DNA from: Micromonospora parathelypteridis
Lineage (GTDB): Bacteria; Actinomycetota; Actinomycetes; Mycobacteriales; Micromonosporaceae
Direction of reading: 5' to 3'
DNA length: 64,000 nt
Assembly (NCBI RefSeq): GCF_014201145.1
Contig: NZ_JACHDP010000001.1
Span: 4,588,001 to 4,652,000, forward strand
The notes under the pieces are model-generated. The model was not told the DNA's origin, ran no database searches, and saw nothing but the letters and a program-made list of their open reading frames with translations. This document shows positions 23,389 to 32,760 of the stretch, in pieces. How positions within the stretch are numbered: the first letter of the stretch is position 1; each line of letters opens with the position of its first letter. A program made the translations under genes and the position numbers.

Positions 23389-26300
23389 GTGTATCTCAAG
23401 AGCCTGACGGTGAAGGGGTTCAAATCCTTCGCCTCCGCCACGACGTTGAAGCTGGAGCCCGGGATCACCTGCGTGGTGGGCCCGAACGGCTCGGGCAAGT
23501 CCAACGTCGTCGACGCCATCGCCTGGGTCCTCGGCGAGCAGGGCGCCAAGGCCCTTCGCGGCGGCAAGATGGAGGACGTCATCTTCGCCGGCACCGCCGG
23601 CCGGGCACCGCTGGGTCGCGCCGAGGTCACCCTCACCATCGACAACACCGACGGCGCGCTGCCGATCGAGTACACCGAGGTCTCCATCACCCGCCGGATG
23701 TTCCGCTCCGGCGAGAGCGAGTACGAGATCAACGGCAACACGTGCCGGTTGCTCGACATCCAGGAGCTGCTCTCCGACTCCGGCATCGGCCGGGAGATGC
23801 ACATCATCGTCGGGCAGGGCCGACTCGACGGCATGCTGCACGCCAAGCCGGAGGACCGCCGGGCGTTCATCGAGGAGGCGGCCGGCGTCCTCAAGCACCG
23901 CAAGCGCAAGGAAAAGGCCCTGCGCAAGCTCGACGCGATGCAGACCAACCTCAACCGCCTCACCGACCTCACCGCCGAGCTGCGCCGCCAGCTCAAGCCG
24001 CTGGGCCGGCAGGCGGAGGTGGCCCGGCGCGCCGCCGCCATCCAGGCCAACCTGCGCGACGCCCGGCTGCGCCTGCTCGCCGACGACCTGGCCACCCTGC
24101 GCACCACCCTCGACCGGGAGATCGCCGACGAGACGGCGCTACGGGAGCGGCGCGAGCAGATCGAGGGCGAGCACGCCGAGGTGCAGGGCCGGCTCGGCGA
24201 GCTGGAGGCCGCGCTGGCCGAGGACGCGCCGCTGCTCGCCGCTGCCCAGGACACCTGGTACAAGCTGTCGGCCCTGCAGGAACGCTTCCGCTCGATCGAG
24301 CAGTTGGCCCGGGAACGACTGCGGCACCTCAGCGCCAGCGGTGACGACGAGCGGCCCGGCCGCGACCCGGACCAGCTGGAGGCCGAGGCGGAACGTGTCC
24401 GCGAGCAGGAGGAGGAGCTGCGCGCGGCGCTCACCGACGACCAGATCCGGCTGGCCGAGGCGGTCGAGCACCGCCAGGAGCTGGAACGGCAGCTCGCCGC
24501 CGCCGAGCGGGAGCTGGTCGCCGCGGCCAAGGCCATCGCCGACCGGCGGGAGGGGATGGCCCGGCTCACCGGCCAGGTCAACTCGGCCCGAGCCCGGACC
24601 ACCAGCGCCGGTGAGGAGATCGAACGGCTCGCCGTCGCGCACGCCGACGCGTTGGGCCGCGCCGAGCAGGCGCAGGCCGACCTGGACGCGGTAGCCGCCC
24701 AGTCCACCGAAGCCGACCGGGACAACGCGGACCTGGACGCCCGGCACGCCGAGGCGGTCGCCGTGCAGGAGCGGGCGCAGGCCACCGTGCGATCGCTGGC
24801 CGACGCCGAGCGGACGGCGGAGAAGGACGCCGCCACCTGGAAGGCCCGGGAGGAGGCGCTCGCACTCGGTCTGCGGCGCAAGGATGGCGCGGGGGCGCTG
24901 CTCTCCCGCGCCGGCGACGTGCCCGGCCTACTCGGCAGCCTCGCCGGGCTGCTCACCGTCGCGCCGGGCCACGAGGCCGCGCTGGCCGCCGCGCTCGGCG
25001 GCCTCGCCGACGCGGTCGCCATCAGTGGGGTGGACGAGGCCGTCGAGGCTATGCGGCTGTTGAAGATCTCCGACGCTGGCCGGGCCGGCCTGCTCGTCGG
25101 CAGCCCGGCGGGGCCCGGCATGACCGGCTCCGCGGACGCCCTGCGCCCAAAGCTGCCCGACGAGGCCCGGTGGGCACCCGACCTGGTGGAGTGCAGCGCC
25201 GAGCTTCGTCCGGCGGTGCACCGTGCGCTGCGGGACGTGGCCCTCGTCGACGATCTCGCCGCCGCGGCCGAGTTGGTCGCCAGCAACCCCGAGCTGCGGG
25301 CGGTCACCCCGGACGGTGACGTGGTCGGGGCGTACGCGGCGGCTGGCGGGTCGGCCAAGGCCCCCAGTTACATCGAGGTGCAGGCGGCCGTCGAGGAGGC
25401 CCGCGCCAACCGGTCCACCGCCGAGCGCGGTGGAGCGGAGCTGCGTGACCAGCTCGTCGAGGCGCGCGCCGAGGTGGCCGCCGCCAAGGAGGCCGTGCAG
25501 CACGCCGCTGCCGAGAAGCGCGAGGCGGAGAGCCACCGCAACGCCGCCGCCCGTCGGCTGGCCGAGCTGGGCGCGGCAGCACGTTCCGCGAAGGCGGAGA
25601 CCGACCGCCTCGGCGAGTCCCGAGCCCGCGCAGAGGCGGCCCGGCAGCGGGATCTCACCGCGCTCGACGAGTTGGAGGAGCGGCTGCGGCTGGCCGAGGA
25701 GACCCCGGTCGACGCCGAGCCCTCCGCCGAGGAGCGGGACCAGCTCGCCGCCATGGTGCCGCAGGCGCGGCAGAACGAGATGGAGGTCCGGCTCGCGGTG
25801 CGTACCGCCGAGGAGCGTGTCTCCTCGATCGCTGGCCGGGCCGACTCGCTGGCCCGGCAGGCCACCGCGGAGCGGGCCGCCCGGGAACGCGCCGCGGCCC
25901 GGCGGGCAGCGCGGACGCGGGGCGCGGGCATCGCCCGGGCCGTCGCCGGCGGCGCCCGGGAGGCGCTCACCCGGCTCACCACCTCGATCGCGACGGCCGA
26001 GGAGCACCGCGACGCGGTCGCCCTGGAACGCGCCGCACGCGAGGCGGAGCTGCAGGAGGTACGCGGGGCGGCCAAGCGGCTCGGCGCGGAGTTGGAGCGG
26101 CTGACCAGCCAGGTGCACCGCGACGAGGTCGCCCGTGCCGAGCAACGGCTGCGCATCGAGCAGTTGGAGGCGAAGGCTGCCGAGGACTTCGGGTTGGACG
26201 TGGAGACGCTTGTCGCCGAGTACGGCCCCGCGCAGCCAGTCCCGCCGACCCAGGTCGATGTCGCGGCGGCCGAACGCGACGGCCTGCCGGTGCCGGAGCC

Positions 26301-27003
26301 GGTGCGCTACGAGCGGCCGGTGCAGGAGAAGCGGGCCGCCAAGGCGGAACGGGAGCTGACCCTGCTCGGTAAGGTCAACCCGCTCGCGCTGGAGGAGTTC
26401 GCCGCGCTGGAGGAGCGCTACAAGTTCCTTTCCGAGCAGTTGGAGGATCTCAAGGCCACCCGTCGGGACCTGCTCACCGTGGTCAAGGACGTGGACGAGC
26501 GGATCCTGGAGGTCTTCGCCAACGCGTTCGAGGACACTGCGCGGGAGTTCGAGCAGGTGTTCACCGTGCTCTTCCCCGGTGGCGAGGGCCGGCTGATCCT
26601 CACCGACCCCGACGACCTGCTCACCACCGGTGTCGAGGTGGAGGCCCGCCCGCCGGGGAAGAAGATCAAGCGACTGTCGCTGCTCTCCGGTGGCGAGCGG
26701 TCGCTGACCGCGGTGGCCATGCTGGTGGCGATCTTCCGCGCCCGGCCCAGCCCGTTCTACATCATGGACGAGGTGGAAGCGGCCCTGGACGACGTGAACC
26801 TGGGCCGGTTGATCACGCTGCTGGCACAGTTGCGGGAGAAGAGCCAGCTGATCGTCATCACGCACCAGAAGCGGACGATGGAGATCGCCGACGCGCTCTA
26901 CGGCGTGACCATGCGCAGCGGGGTCACGCAGGTGATCAGTCAACGGCTCAACCGGGCCGACGAGGACGACCAGCGGCACAGCCGCGGCGAGGAGAACGGG
27001 TAG
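23389..27003 (+). CDS. smc: Chromosome segregation protein SMC
   Basis: A 1204-residue condensin ATPase that loads at ParB/parS and aligns chromosome arms. Walker A GPNGSGKSNVVDAI at about residue 32, coiled coil to about residue 505, hinge at about 515-660 (with a GSLAGLLTV start), returning coiled coil, signature LSGGERSLTAVAMLVAIF and Walker B PFYIMDEVEAALDDVN near the carboxy end. GTG 23389 gives the conserved MYLKSLTVKGFKSF; upstream codons are not family-like. A HAD hydrolase gene begins on the last base of its stop. ScpA and ScpB are not in the window. Confidence 0.97.
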   Translation: MYLKSLTVKGFKSFASATTLKLEPGITCVVGPNGSGKSNVVDAIAWVLGEQGAKALRGGKMEDVIFAGTAGRAPLGRAEVTLTIDNTDGALPIEYTEVSITRRMFRSGESEYEINGNTCRLLDIQELLSDSGIGREMHIIVGQGRLDGMLHAKPEDRRAFIEEAAGVLKHRKRKEKALRKLDAMQTNLNRLTDLTAELRRQLKPLGRQAEVARRAAAIQANLRDARLRLLADDLATLRTTLDREIADETALRERREQIEGEHAEVQGRLGELEAALAEDAPLLAAAQDTWYKLSALQERFRSIEQLARERLRHLSASGDDERPGRDPDQLEAEAERVREQEEELRAALTDDQIRLAEAVEHRQELERQLAAAERELVAAAKAIADRREGMARLTGQVNSARARTTSAGEEIERLAVAHADALGRAEQAQADLDAVAAQSTEADRDNADLDARHAEAVAVQERAQATVRSLADAERTAEKDAATWKAREEALALGLRRKDGAGALLSRAGDVPGLLGSLAGLLTVAPGHEAALAAALGGLADAVAISGVDEAVEAMRLLKISDAGRAGLLVGSPAGPGMTGSADALRPKLPDEARWAPDLVECSAELRPAVHRALRDVALVDDLAAAAELVASNPELRAVTPDGDVVGAYAAAGGSAKAPSYIEVQAAVEEARANRSTAERGGAELRDQLVEARAEVAAAKEAVQHAAAEKREAESHRNAAARRLAELGAAARSAKAETDRLGESRARAEAARQRDLTALDELEERLRLAEETPVDAEPSAEERDQLAAMVPQARQNEMEVRLAVRTAEERVSSIAGRADSLARQATAERAARERAAARRAARTRGAGIARAVAGGAREALTRLTTSIATAEEHRDAVALERAAREAELQEVRGAAKRLGAELERLTSQVHRDEVARAEQRLRIEQLEAKAAEDFGLDVETLVAEYGPAQPVPPTQVDVAAAERDGLPVPEPVRYERPVQEKRAAKAERELTLLGKVNPLALEEFAALEERYKFLSEQLEDLKATRRDLLTVVKDVDERILEVFANAFEDTAREFEQVFTVLFPGGEGRLILTDPDDLLTTGVEVEARPPGKKIKRLSLLSGGERSLTAVAMLVAIFRARPSPFYIMDEVEAALDDVNLGRLITLLAQLREKSQLIVITHQKRTMEIADALYGVTMRSGVTQVISQRLNRADEDDQRHSRGEENG

Positions 27004-27623
27004 TGGCTCGGGAACGCGCGACGGCGCTCCTGCTGGATCTGGACGGCGTGCTGCGCCGGTTCGACCCGGCGGTCGCCGCCGGGGTGGAGCGGGATTACGG
27101 CCTCGCCGACGGTGTTCTCACCGAGATCGCCATGCAGTGGGGCCGGCTCCAGCCGGTGCTCACCGGCCAGGTCAGCCACGACGAGTGGGTGAGCAGCGTG
27201 GCCGACGCGCTCGCCGAGCCGGCCGGCGGTGCGGACCGGGCCCGGGCGGCGGTGGAGCAGTGGCAGCGGTACCGGGGCGAGGTGGACACCGAGGTGCTCG
27301 ACCTGGTCCGGGAGGTGCGCGCCGCCGGGATCAAGGTCGGCCTGGGCACCAACGCCACCGACCTGCTCGACGCCGACCTGGCCGCCCTCGGCCTGGTCGG
27401 CGAGTTGGACGTGGTGGTCAACTCGTCGACGCTCGGGGTGCACAAGCCCGCCCCGGAGTACTTCCAGGCCGCCTGCGCGGCCCTGGCCACCCCACCGGCC
27501 CGGGTCCTTTTCGTCGACGACGAGGACTGGGCCGTGCGGGGCGCCCGGTCGGCAGGGCTGTCGGCGCACCGCTGGGGCGGCCACGCCGACCTGCGTTACC
27601 TGCGGGCGGCGCTGAACTACTGA
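27003..27623 (+). CDS. HAD-superfamily hydrolase (IA type)
   Basis: A 206-residue phosphatase-like protein, substrate unknown. Motif I is LLDLDGVLRRFDP (nucleophile Asp and acid/base Asp), motif II GLGTNATD, motif III Lys in HKPAPEYFQAA, motif IV RVLFVDDEDW. A helical cap lies between motifs I and II. GTG 27003 shares a base with the smc TAG, so the pair is coupled; this arrangement does not by itself link it to chromosome work. Possible substrates are small phosphorylated metabolites. Confidence 0.88.
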   Translation: MARERATALLLDLDGVLRRFDPAVAAGVERDYGLADGVLTEIAMQWGRLQPVLTGQVSHDEWVSSVADALAEPAGGADRARAAVEQWQRYRGEVDTEVLDLVREVRAAGIKVGLGTNATDLLDADLAALGLVGELDVVVNSSTLGVHKPAPEYFQAACAALATPPARVLFVDDEDWAVRGARSAGLSAHRWGGHADLRYLRAALNY

Positions 27624-27630
27624 GCTCCGG

Positions 27631-28152
27631 TCACTCGCCGGTGACGCCGTCGATGCGTTCCCGGATCAGGTCGGCGTGGCCGTTGTGCCGGGCGTACTCC
27701 TCGATCATGTGCACGTACACCCAGCGCAGGTTGAAGGTGCGCTTCTTGGCGCTGACCTCGGTGAACGTCTCGTCGAGTGAGTGACCCGCAGCGGCCTCGC
27801 GGGCCAGTGCCACCTCGCGGTGGAAGATGGCGAAGTCGGCCTCGGCGTCAGCGTCGCTGACGTCGTGGTCGGCGTCCGGCGTCTCCGGGGTGAAGTACGG
27901 GTAGTCGACCTGCTCGCCGGCGAAGTTCTCCCGGAACCACCAGATCTCTACCTCGGCAAGGTGCCGGACCAGACCGAGCAGCGTCAGGCCGGATGGCTCC
28001 ACGCTCGGCGTCCGCAACTGCTCCTCGGTCAAACCGGCGCACTTGAGCAGGAGTGTCTGACGGTGGTAGTCGAGCCAGCCGTCGAGCATGGTGCGCTCGT
28101 CGCCGACGTACGGTTCGGGGGTCCGGGTGATCTCCGGTGCGATCCAGGTCAT
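27631..28152 (-). CDS. DinB-like / DUF664 family protein
   Basis: A 173-residue four-helix-bundle protein. Helix 1 carries LDGWLDYHRQTLLLKC, helix 2 LVRHLAEVEIWWFRE and the last helix VYVHMIEEYARHNGHADLI. The three His positions (YH, RH, RHNGH) match the metal site of DinB/DUF664 proteins, a superfamily that includes mycothiol- or bacillithiol-dependent transferases. A thiol-transferase role is plausible because actinobacteria make mycothiol, but the substrate is unknown. Convergent with the HAD gene (7 bp apart). ATG 28161 is an alternative start. Confidence 0.85.
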   Translation of the reverse strand: MTWIAPEITRTPEPYVGDERTMLDGWLDYHRQTLLLKCAGLTEEQLRTPSVEPSGLTLLGLVRHLAEVEIWWFRENFAGEQVDYPYFTPETPDADHDVSDADAEADFAIFHREVALAREAAAGHSLDETFTEVSAKKRTFNLRWVYVHMIEEYARHNGHADLIRERIDGVTGE

Positions 28153-28196
28153 GCCGCGCATCCTGCCCGGCGACCCCGACATGCCGCGACGGGTTA

Positions 28197-28691
28197 TCAG
28201 GGCACCACGACGACGGGCCAGCGGCCGGTGCGGACCAGGCGGGTGGCGACCGAGCCGACCAGCCGGTGGCCGGCCTGCTCGGAGGCGCCCACCACCACCA
28301 TGTCGGCTTGGAACTCGTCCGCCGCCGTGCACAGCTCGCCGTACGCGTCGCCGCGCCGGACCACCAGGGTCACCGGAATGCCCCACTGCTCGGCCCCACG
28401 CCGGCACGCCTGGCGTAGCTCGTCGGCCAACTCGTCGTGGGTGCGCTGCACCGCGCCGGCGTCCATGCCGGGAACCAGGGCGGTCAGCCCGCTCGCCGAG
28501 CTGACGAAGACCACCACCAGGGCGGCGCCCTGGCGGCGGGCCAGGCCTACGGCGTAGAAGCCGGCCCGCTCGGAGGTGCGGGTGCCGTCGACACCCACCA
28601 TGATCACCCGAGGACCGTCCGTGCCCCGTTCGAAGGGCAGCGGGCGGGTCCTGGGGCCGTACTCCTCGCGGTCCGGTGCTCCCACGCCCAT
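28197..28691 (-). CDS. Universal stress protein (UspA family)
   Basis: A 164-residue single Usp domain: VIMVGVDGTRTSERAGFYAV at the start of the Rossmann-like fold, and DMVVVGASEQAGHRLVGSVA with RWPVVVVP at its end. The glycine-rich carboxy loop is close to the ATP-binding type but not a perfect G-x2-G-x9-G-S/T. The first 25 residues are an unconserved charged extension. It lies 9 bp downstream of the MFS exporter on the same strand, so it may share that MarR-controlled mRNA. Confidence 0.88.
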   Translation of the reverse strand: MGVGAPDREEYGPRTRPLPFERGTDGPRVIMVGVDGTRTSERAGFYAVGLARRQGAALVVVFVSSASGLTALVPGMDAGAVQRTHDELADELRQACRRGAEQWGIPVTLVVRRGDAYGELCTAADEFQADMVVVGASEQAGHRLVGSVATRLVRTGRWPVVVVP

Positions 28692-28700
28692 GGCTCTACC

Positions 28701-30320
28701 TCACCTCTGCTCGCCGGTACGGACCACTGCGGCGCCAGCGCCGGCGGCGACTGTCGATTCCCGCTCGACCTCGTCGGAAACCGGATCGCCGTTGTGCTGC
28801 CGCAGGGGAACCTCCTTGATGAAGATCACCGCGATCAGCGCGATCAGCGCGAAGGGGGCGGCGACCAGGAAGATGTCACCGGCGCCATGGCCGTACGCGC
28901 TCTCCACCACCGCCCGCAGCGGGCCGGGCAGGGTGTGCACGTCGGGCAGGGTGCCGCCGCTGCCCGAGCTGGACGCGGGGATGCCGAGTTGGGACAGCCC
29001 CTCGGCGGTGTAGTCCTTGACCTTGTGGGCGAGCACCGCTCCGAGTGCCGAGACGCCGATCGCGCCGCCCAGGCTGCGGAAGAATGCCACCACCGAACTG
29101 GCCGCGCCGAGCTCGTGCGGGCCGACGGTGTTCTGCACGGCGAGGACCAGGTTCTGCATGGTCAGACCCAGGCCGACGCCGATCAGCACCATGTAGACGC
29201 TGAGCACGGTGAAGCTGGTGTCCGCGCGCAGTGTGCCCATCAGCGCGAAGCCGATGGTGAGCAGCGCCGAGCCGATCACCAGGAACCGCTTCCACCGGCC
29301 GGTCTTGGTGATGATCCGCCCGCCCACCGTGGAGGCGACCAGCAGGCCGAGGATCATCGGCAGGGTCATCAGGCCGGACATGGTCGGGGTCTCGCCACGG
29401 CTGATCTGGAAGTACTGGCCGAGGAAGATCGACGCACCGAACATGCCCACGCCGACCGCGATGCTCGCGATGACGGCGAGGGTGATGGTGCGGTTGCGGA
29501 ACAGCCGCGGCGGGATCATCGGCTCGGCCGCCCGGGTCTCGACCCGGATCGCCAGCGCGCCGAGGAGCAGGGCGCCGACCACCATGACGGCGGTCTGCCA
29601 GGAGGCCCAGGCGAACTGGTCGCCAGCGAGCGAGACCCAGATCAGCAGCACCGAGACGGCCGCGGTGATCAGGGTGGCGCCCCACCAGTCGATCTGCGCC
29701 TTCCGCTTGACCACCGGCAGGTTCAGGGTCTTCTGCAGCACGATCAGCGCGAGGATGGCGAACGGCACGCCGACGTAGAAGCACCAGCGCCAGCCGAGCC
29801 AGGAGGTGTCGACGATCACGCCGCCGATCAGCGGGCCGCCGATGGTGCCGACGGCCATCACGGCGCCGAGGTAGCCGCTGTAGCGGCCCCGCTCGCGCGG
29901 CGCGATCATCGTCGCCATGATCACCTGGGCGAGCGCGGTGAGGCCACCGGCGCCGACGCCCTGCAGCACGCGGCAGGCGATCAGCTCGCCGGTGCCCTGC
30001 GCGAGGCCGGCTAGCACCGAGCCCAGCACGTAGATCCCCAGGGCGAGTTGAACGAGCGTCTTCTTGCTGGTGAGGTCGGCCATCTTGCCCCAGATGGGGG
30101 TGGTCGCGGTGGTCGCGAGCAGGGCCGAGGTCACCACCCAGGTGTACGCGGACTGGCCGCCGTGCAGTTCGGTGATGATCCGCGGCAGCGCGTTCGAGAT
30201 GACCGTCGAGGAAAGGATCGCAACGAACAGGCCCAGCAGCAGGCCGGAGAGCGCCTCCAGGATCTGCCGGTGGGTCATGTTGACGGCGGTCGCCTGGGTG
30301 GGCGCTGTCGCCTGGCTCAT
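28701..30320 (-). CDS. MFS drug exporter, DHA2 (EmrB/QacA) family
   Basis: A 539-residue, 14-transmembrane proton-coupled exporter. The DHA2 features ILEALSGLLLGLFVAILSST in the first helix, the motif-A loop GKMADLTSKKTLVQLAL, and motif C GGPLIGGVIVDTSWLGWRWC are visible. Likely substrates are drugs or toxic metabolites. ATG 30320 follows GGAGG. The upstream region carries two GTTGC-N5-GCAAC repeats, and a MarR gene on the same strand lies just before it, the usual exporter/repressor arrangement. Confidence 0.92.
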   Translation of the reverse strand: MSQATAPTQATAVNMTHRQILEALSGLLLGLFVAILSSTVISNALPRIITELHGGQSAYTWVVTSALLATTATTPIWGKMADLTSKKTLVQLALGIYVLGSVLAGLAQGTGELIACRVLQGVGAGGLTALAQVIMATMIAPRERGRYSGYLGAVMAVGTIGGPLIGGVIVDTSWLGWRWCFYVGVPFAILALIVLQKTLNLPVVKRKAQIDWWGATLITAAVSVLLIWVSLAGDQFAWASWQTAVMVVGALLLGALAIRVETRAAEPMIPPRLFRNRTITLAVIASIAVGVGMFGASIFLGQYFQISRGETPTMSGLMTLPMILGLLVASTVGGRIITKTGRWKRFLVIGSALLTIGFALMGTLRADTSFTVLSVYMVLIGVGLGLTMQNLVLAVQNTVGPHELGAASSVVAFFRSLGGAIGVSALGAVLAHKVKDYTAEGLSQLGIPASSSGSGGTLPDVHTLPGPLRAVVESAYGHGAGDIFLVAAPFALIALIAVIFIKEVPLRQHNGDPVSDEVERESTVAAGAGAAVVRTGEQR

Positions 30321-30384
30321 CGTTGTTGCCTCCGAGCGGGGTAGAGGGGAGCGGCGGCGGGCGGCTTGCGCGGCTCGCCTGAGA

Positions 30385-30425
30385 GTTGCCTGAAGCAACC
30401 GTATGCCTTGGTTGCCTAGAGCAAC
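30385..30425. promoter_or_regulatory. Twin MarR-type operator before the MFS gene
   Basis: Two perfect inverted repeats, GTTGC-CTGAA-GCAAC (30385-30399) and GTTGC-CTAGA-GCAAC (30411-30425), centred 26 bp apart. On the minus strand TACGGT lies between them as a -10 and TTGCTC as a possible -35 with a 15-bp spacer. The position between the MarR gene and the exporter makes MarR the likely ligand. Confidence 0.75.
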
Positions 30426-30465
30426 AACTTGTGTGGGCGGCGCCCTATTCCCTGCTCATGGGGCG

Positions 30466-30906
30466 TTACTGCCAGGAGTCGTTGAAGCGGCCGAGCAACC
30501 GCGCGAACTCCTCCACGTCCCGGTCCGGCCAGCCGTCCAGAGCGCGTACGAATTCGCCCAACCGGGCATACCTGGCCACATCGAACCGGCGCTGGCCCTC
30601 GTCGGTGAGGCTGATCTGGGCGGCCCGCCGGTCGCTCGGATCCGGGTCGCGGTGGACCAGGCCGAGCACCTCCAGTGCGTTGATCTGCCGGCTCAGCGTC
30701 CCCTTGCCCACACCGAGCCGCGACGCCAACTCGGTCAACCGGATCGACCCACTGCGGCGCAACCAGAGCAGCAGCCCGTAGGTGTTCGGCTCGAGAGTCG
30801 GGTGCACCTCTCGGGCGATTTCCCACGAAACCGCCCGCCCACGACGCAGCAGAGCGGTCAACTCGTGCTCGACTGCCCGGATCGGTTCCGGGAGGTGCTC
30901 GTCCAC
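30466..30906 (-). CDS. MarR family transcriptional regulator
   Basis: A 146-residue winged-helix repressor: YGLLLWLRRSGSIRLTELAS leads into the recognition region RLGVGKGTLSRQINALEVLG and the wing VHRDPDPSDRRAAQISLTDEG, which has the family DxRxxxxxLT pattern. It probably represses the neighbouring MFS exporter through the twin repeats downstream of its own gene. I start it at GTG 30906, 7 nt after a TAGTCT -10; GTG 30942 is an in-frame alternative inside phoD. Confidence 0.9.
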   Translation of the reverse strand: MDEHLPEPIRAVEHELTALLRRGRAVSWEIAREVHPTLEPNTYGLLLWLRRSGSIRLTELASRLGVGKGTLSRQINALEVLGLVHRDPDPSDRRAAQISLTDEGQRRFDVARYARLGEFVRALDGWPDRDVEEFARLLGRFNDSWQ

Positions 30907-30913
30907 GGCGTAG

Positions 30914-30919
30914 AGACTA
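30914..30919 (-). promoter_or_regulatory. -10 box TAGTCT of the MarR gene, built on the PhoD stop codon
   Basis: Minus-strand TAGTCT lies 7 nt before GTG 30906. Its first three bases are the TAG stop of the PhoD gene, so promoter and stop codon share bases. Confidence 0.5.
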
Positions 30920-32644
30920 CGGCGATGTTGCTCGATCGGCACCGGAGAGCCGGCGGTGCATCACCGGCCGTAGGTGACCGTCACTCGTCGTGCCCTCGAT
31001 GGTCACCTCGGCCCCCCGACCCTGATGGGTCAGCGTGGCGACCGCATTGCCGAAGTAGGGGCCGGCCAGCTTGTGCCAGCGCACCCTGGGGCGGCGGACA
31101 CCCGCCGAGCGGGCCAGCGCCCGGGTGGCCCCCGCCGGGCCGGACGACCAGCCCAACCGCATCAGCGGACGGATGCCGGCCGGCACCTGGTTGTGGATCG
31201 GCGAACAGGTGAGCTGATGCACGGGAGTGACCACCGCCGGGTCGAGGAACCGGGCCCGAGCCACGTACGAGTGGTGCACATCCCCGGAGAGCACACTGAT
31301 CGACGCCGGCGGGGCGTACGCCGGACCGGCACCGACCCGTGCCCCGGACGGACTCGGGGTGCCGGTGCCGATGCGGGCGAAAGTCTCCGCGAGCGCCTCG
31401 AAGGAGCGTCGGAACGCCGCCCAGTGCTCCAGGTCCAGTGCGCGGCGCAGCTTCTCCGCCCCCTGTGCCACCCAGGGGCGACGCGATTCGGCCAGCTTCT
31501 CGTTCCACGCCTCGATGTGATGGATGCCCTGCGGGAGCAGCCAGGGCAGCGAAGCACCGACCACCAGGTGGTCGTAGACGCCGTGCGCCTGGTCGAGGAA
31601 CCAGGACCACTCGCCGGGCGGCAGCATGGCCCGACTGCCCCCATCGAGCACCCGGCTGCACCGGTTGTCCAGCATGACCAACCGGGTCCGGCCCAGGTCC
31701 AGTGCGTAGCTCCACTGGTACTGCACCGCGCGCCAGCGATCGGTGTCGTGTGCCAGGTCCGACTCCTGATCGACCCGGTGCCCGAACTCGCGCAGCAAGC
31801 CGGTGGCGTCCTCGGCGGCGGCGACCTTGGCGAAGACCGGATCGGCGGCGATCTCGTCGGGGGAGAGGTTGCCCAGGTGCTGGTAGACCCAGTACGAGGC
31901 GAGCCCACTGCCGATCCGCTCCTGCCACCACGGCTGTTCACGCACCTCCGCACGCCACGCGGCCGAGGTGTTCCAGTCGTCGATGATCTCGTGGTCGTCG
32001 AAGATCATCACGCTCGGAACGGTGGAGAGCAGCCAGCGGATCTCCGGATCACGCCAGGACTCCAGGTAGAGCTTGGTGTACTCGTCGAAGCTCACCACCT
32101 GGTCGGACGGGGCGCCCTTCGGACGCCGCCGCCGGCGACGCAGCAACCGGCGCACCGTCGGCGAGGTGACGTCGGCGTAGACCTGGTCACCGAGCAGCAC
32201 CAGCAGGTCGGGAAGCGGGTTCGATTCCGGGTCGGCCATCAACCGCCGGGCGTACGCGTCCAGGGCGTCCGGCGGCAGCTTCCGCGTGGTCGCGTGCTGG
32301 GTGGTCTCCCGACACGAGCCGAAGATCAGGCTGACCGGCTGGTCCCGGTCGTCGGCGGCCCGGGTGCGGATCACGCTCGGCGGGAAACCGGTGCTCGGCA
32401 CCGGCCAGACCAACTCGTCGTCGACCAGCACCTCGTAGGTGGTCTCGCTGTCCGGAGTGAGCCCCTCCACCACCACGAGGGCGTAGTGGTGGTCGTACGC
32501 CGAGAAGGTGGGCGCGGTGCCGGTGGCGCCGCCTGCGGTGCGGACGGTGACCACGGCGGGCGCGGCCGTCTCCACCCAGACGGTGGCCCGGGTGTCCACC
32601 ACTCGCCGCAGAAGTGGACCGATGAGGAGGTGTGCGGCGGACAT
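30917..32644 (-). CDS. PhoD-like alkaline phosphatase/phosphodiesterase
   Basis: A 575-residue metallophosphoesterase. An amino-terminal fibronectin-like domain (about residues 10-100, VWVETAAPAVVTVR) precedes the catalytic domain: LIFGSCRETT, DLLVLLGDQVYAD (metal Asp), VMIFDDHEIIDDWN (metal Asp/His) and LSGDVHHSYVARA (His pair). I see no signal peptide or twin-Arg motif at MSAAHLLIGPLL, unlike secreted PhoD, so this is the cytoplasmic PhoD-like class. Expected activity is hydrolysis of phosphomonoesters or diesters with Ca/Fe; the substrate is unknown. Confidence 0.85.
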   Translation of the reverse strand: MSAAHLLIGPLLRRVVDTRATVWVETAAPAVVTVRTAGGATGTAPTFSAYDHHYALVVVEGLTPDSETTYEVLVDDELVWPVPSTGFPPSVIRTRAADDRDQPVSLIFGSCRETTQHATTRKLPPDALDAYARRLMADPESNPLPDLLVLLGDQVYADVTSPTVRRLLRRRRRRPKGAPSDQVVSFDEYTKLYLESWRDPEIRWLLSTVPSVMIFDDHEIIDDWNTSAAWRAEVREQPWWQERIGSGLASYWVYQHLGNLSPDEIAADPVFAKVAAAEDATGLLREFGHRVDQESDLAHDTDRWRAVQYQWSYALDLGRTRLVMLDNRCSRVLDGGSRAMLPPGEWSWFLDQAHGVYDHLVVGASLPWLLPQGIHHIEAWNEKLAESRRPWVAQGAEKLRRALDLEHWAAFRRSFEALAETFARIGTGTPSPSGARVGAGPAYAPPASISVLSGDVHHSYVARARFLDPAVVTPVHQLTCSPIHNQVPAGIRPLMRLGWSSGPAGATRALARSAGVRRPRVRWHKLAGPYFGNAVATLTHQGRGAEVTIEGTTSDGHLRPVMHRRLSGADRATSP

Positions 32645-32748
32645 GCGGCCGAGCCTACCGCCGGTTCCTGGCACCGACCGGGTGCGGTAGCTGAGACTCC
32701 GGGCACCGCCCGGGGTGCGGTGGCTGGGACGCCGCCGCCCGCATCTGA

Positions 32749-32754
32749 CAGGAT
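32749..32754 (+). promoter_or_regulatory. -10-like CAGGAT before ftsY
   Basis: CAGGAT lies 6 nt before ATG 32761, close to the leaderless geometry. It lacks the first T of TANNNT. Confidence 0.35.
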
Positions 32755-32760
32755 TCCGGC

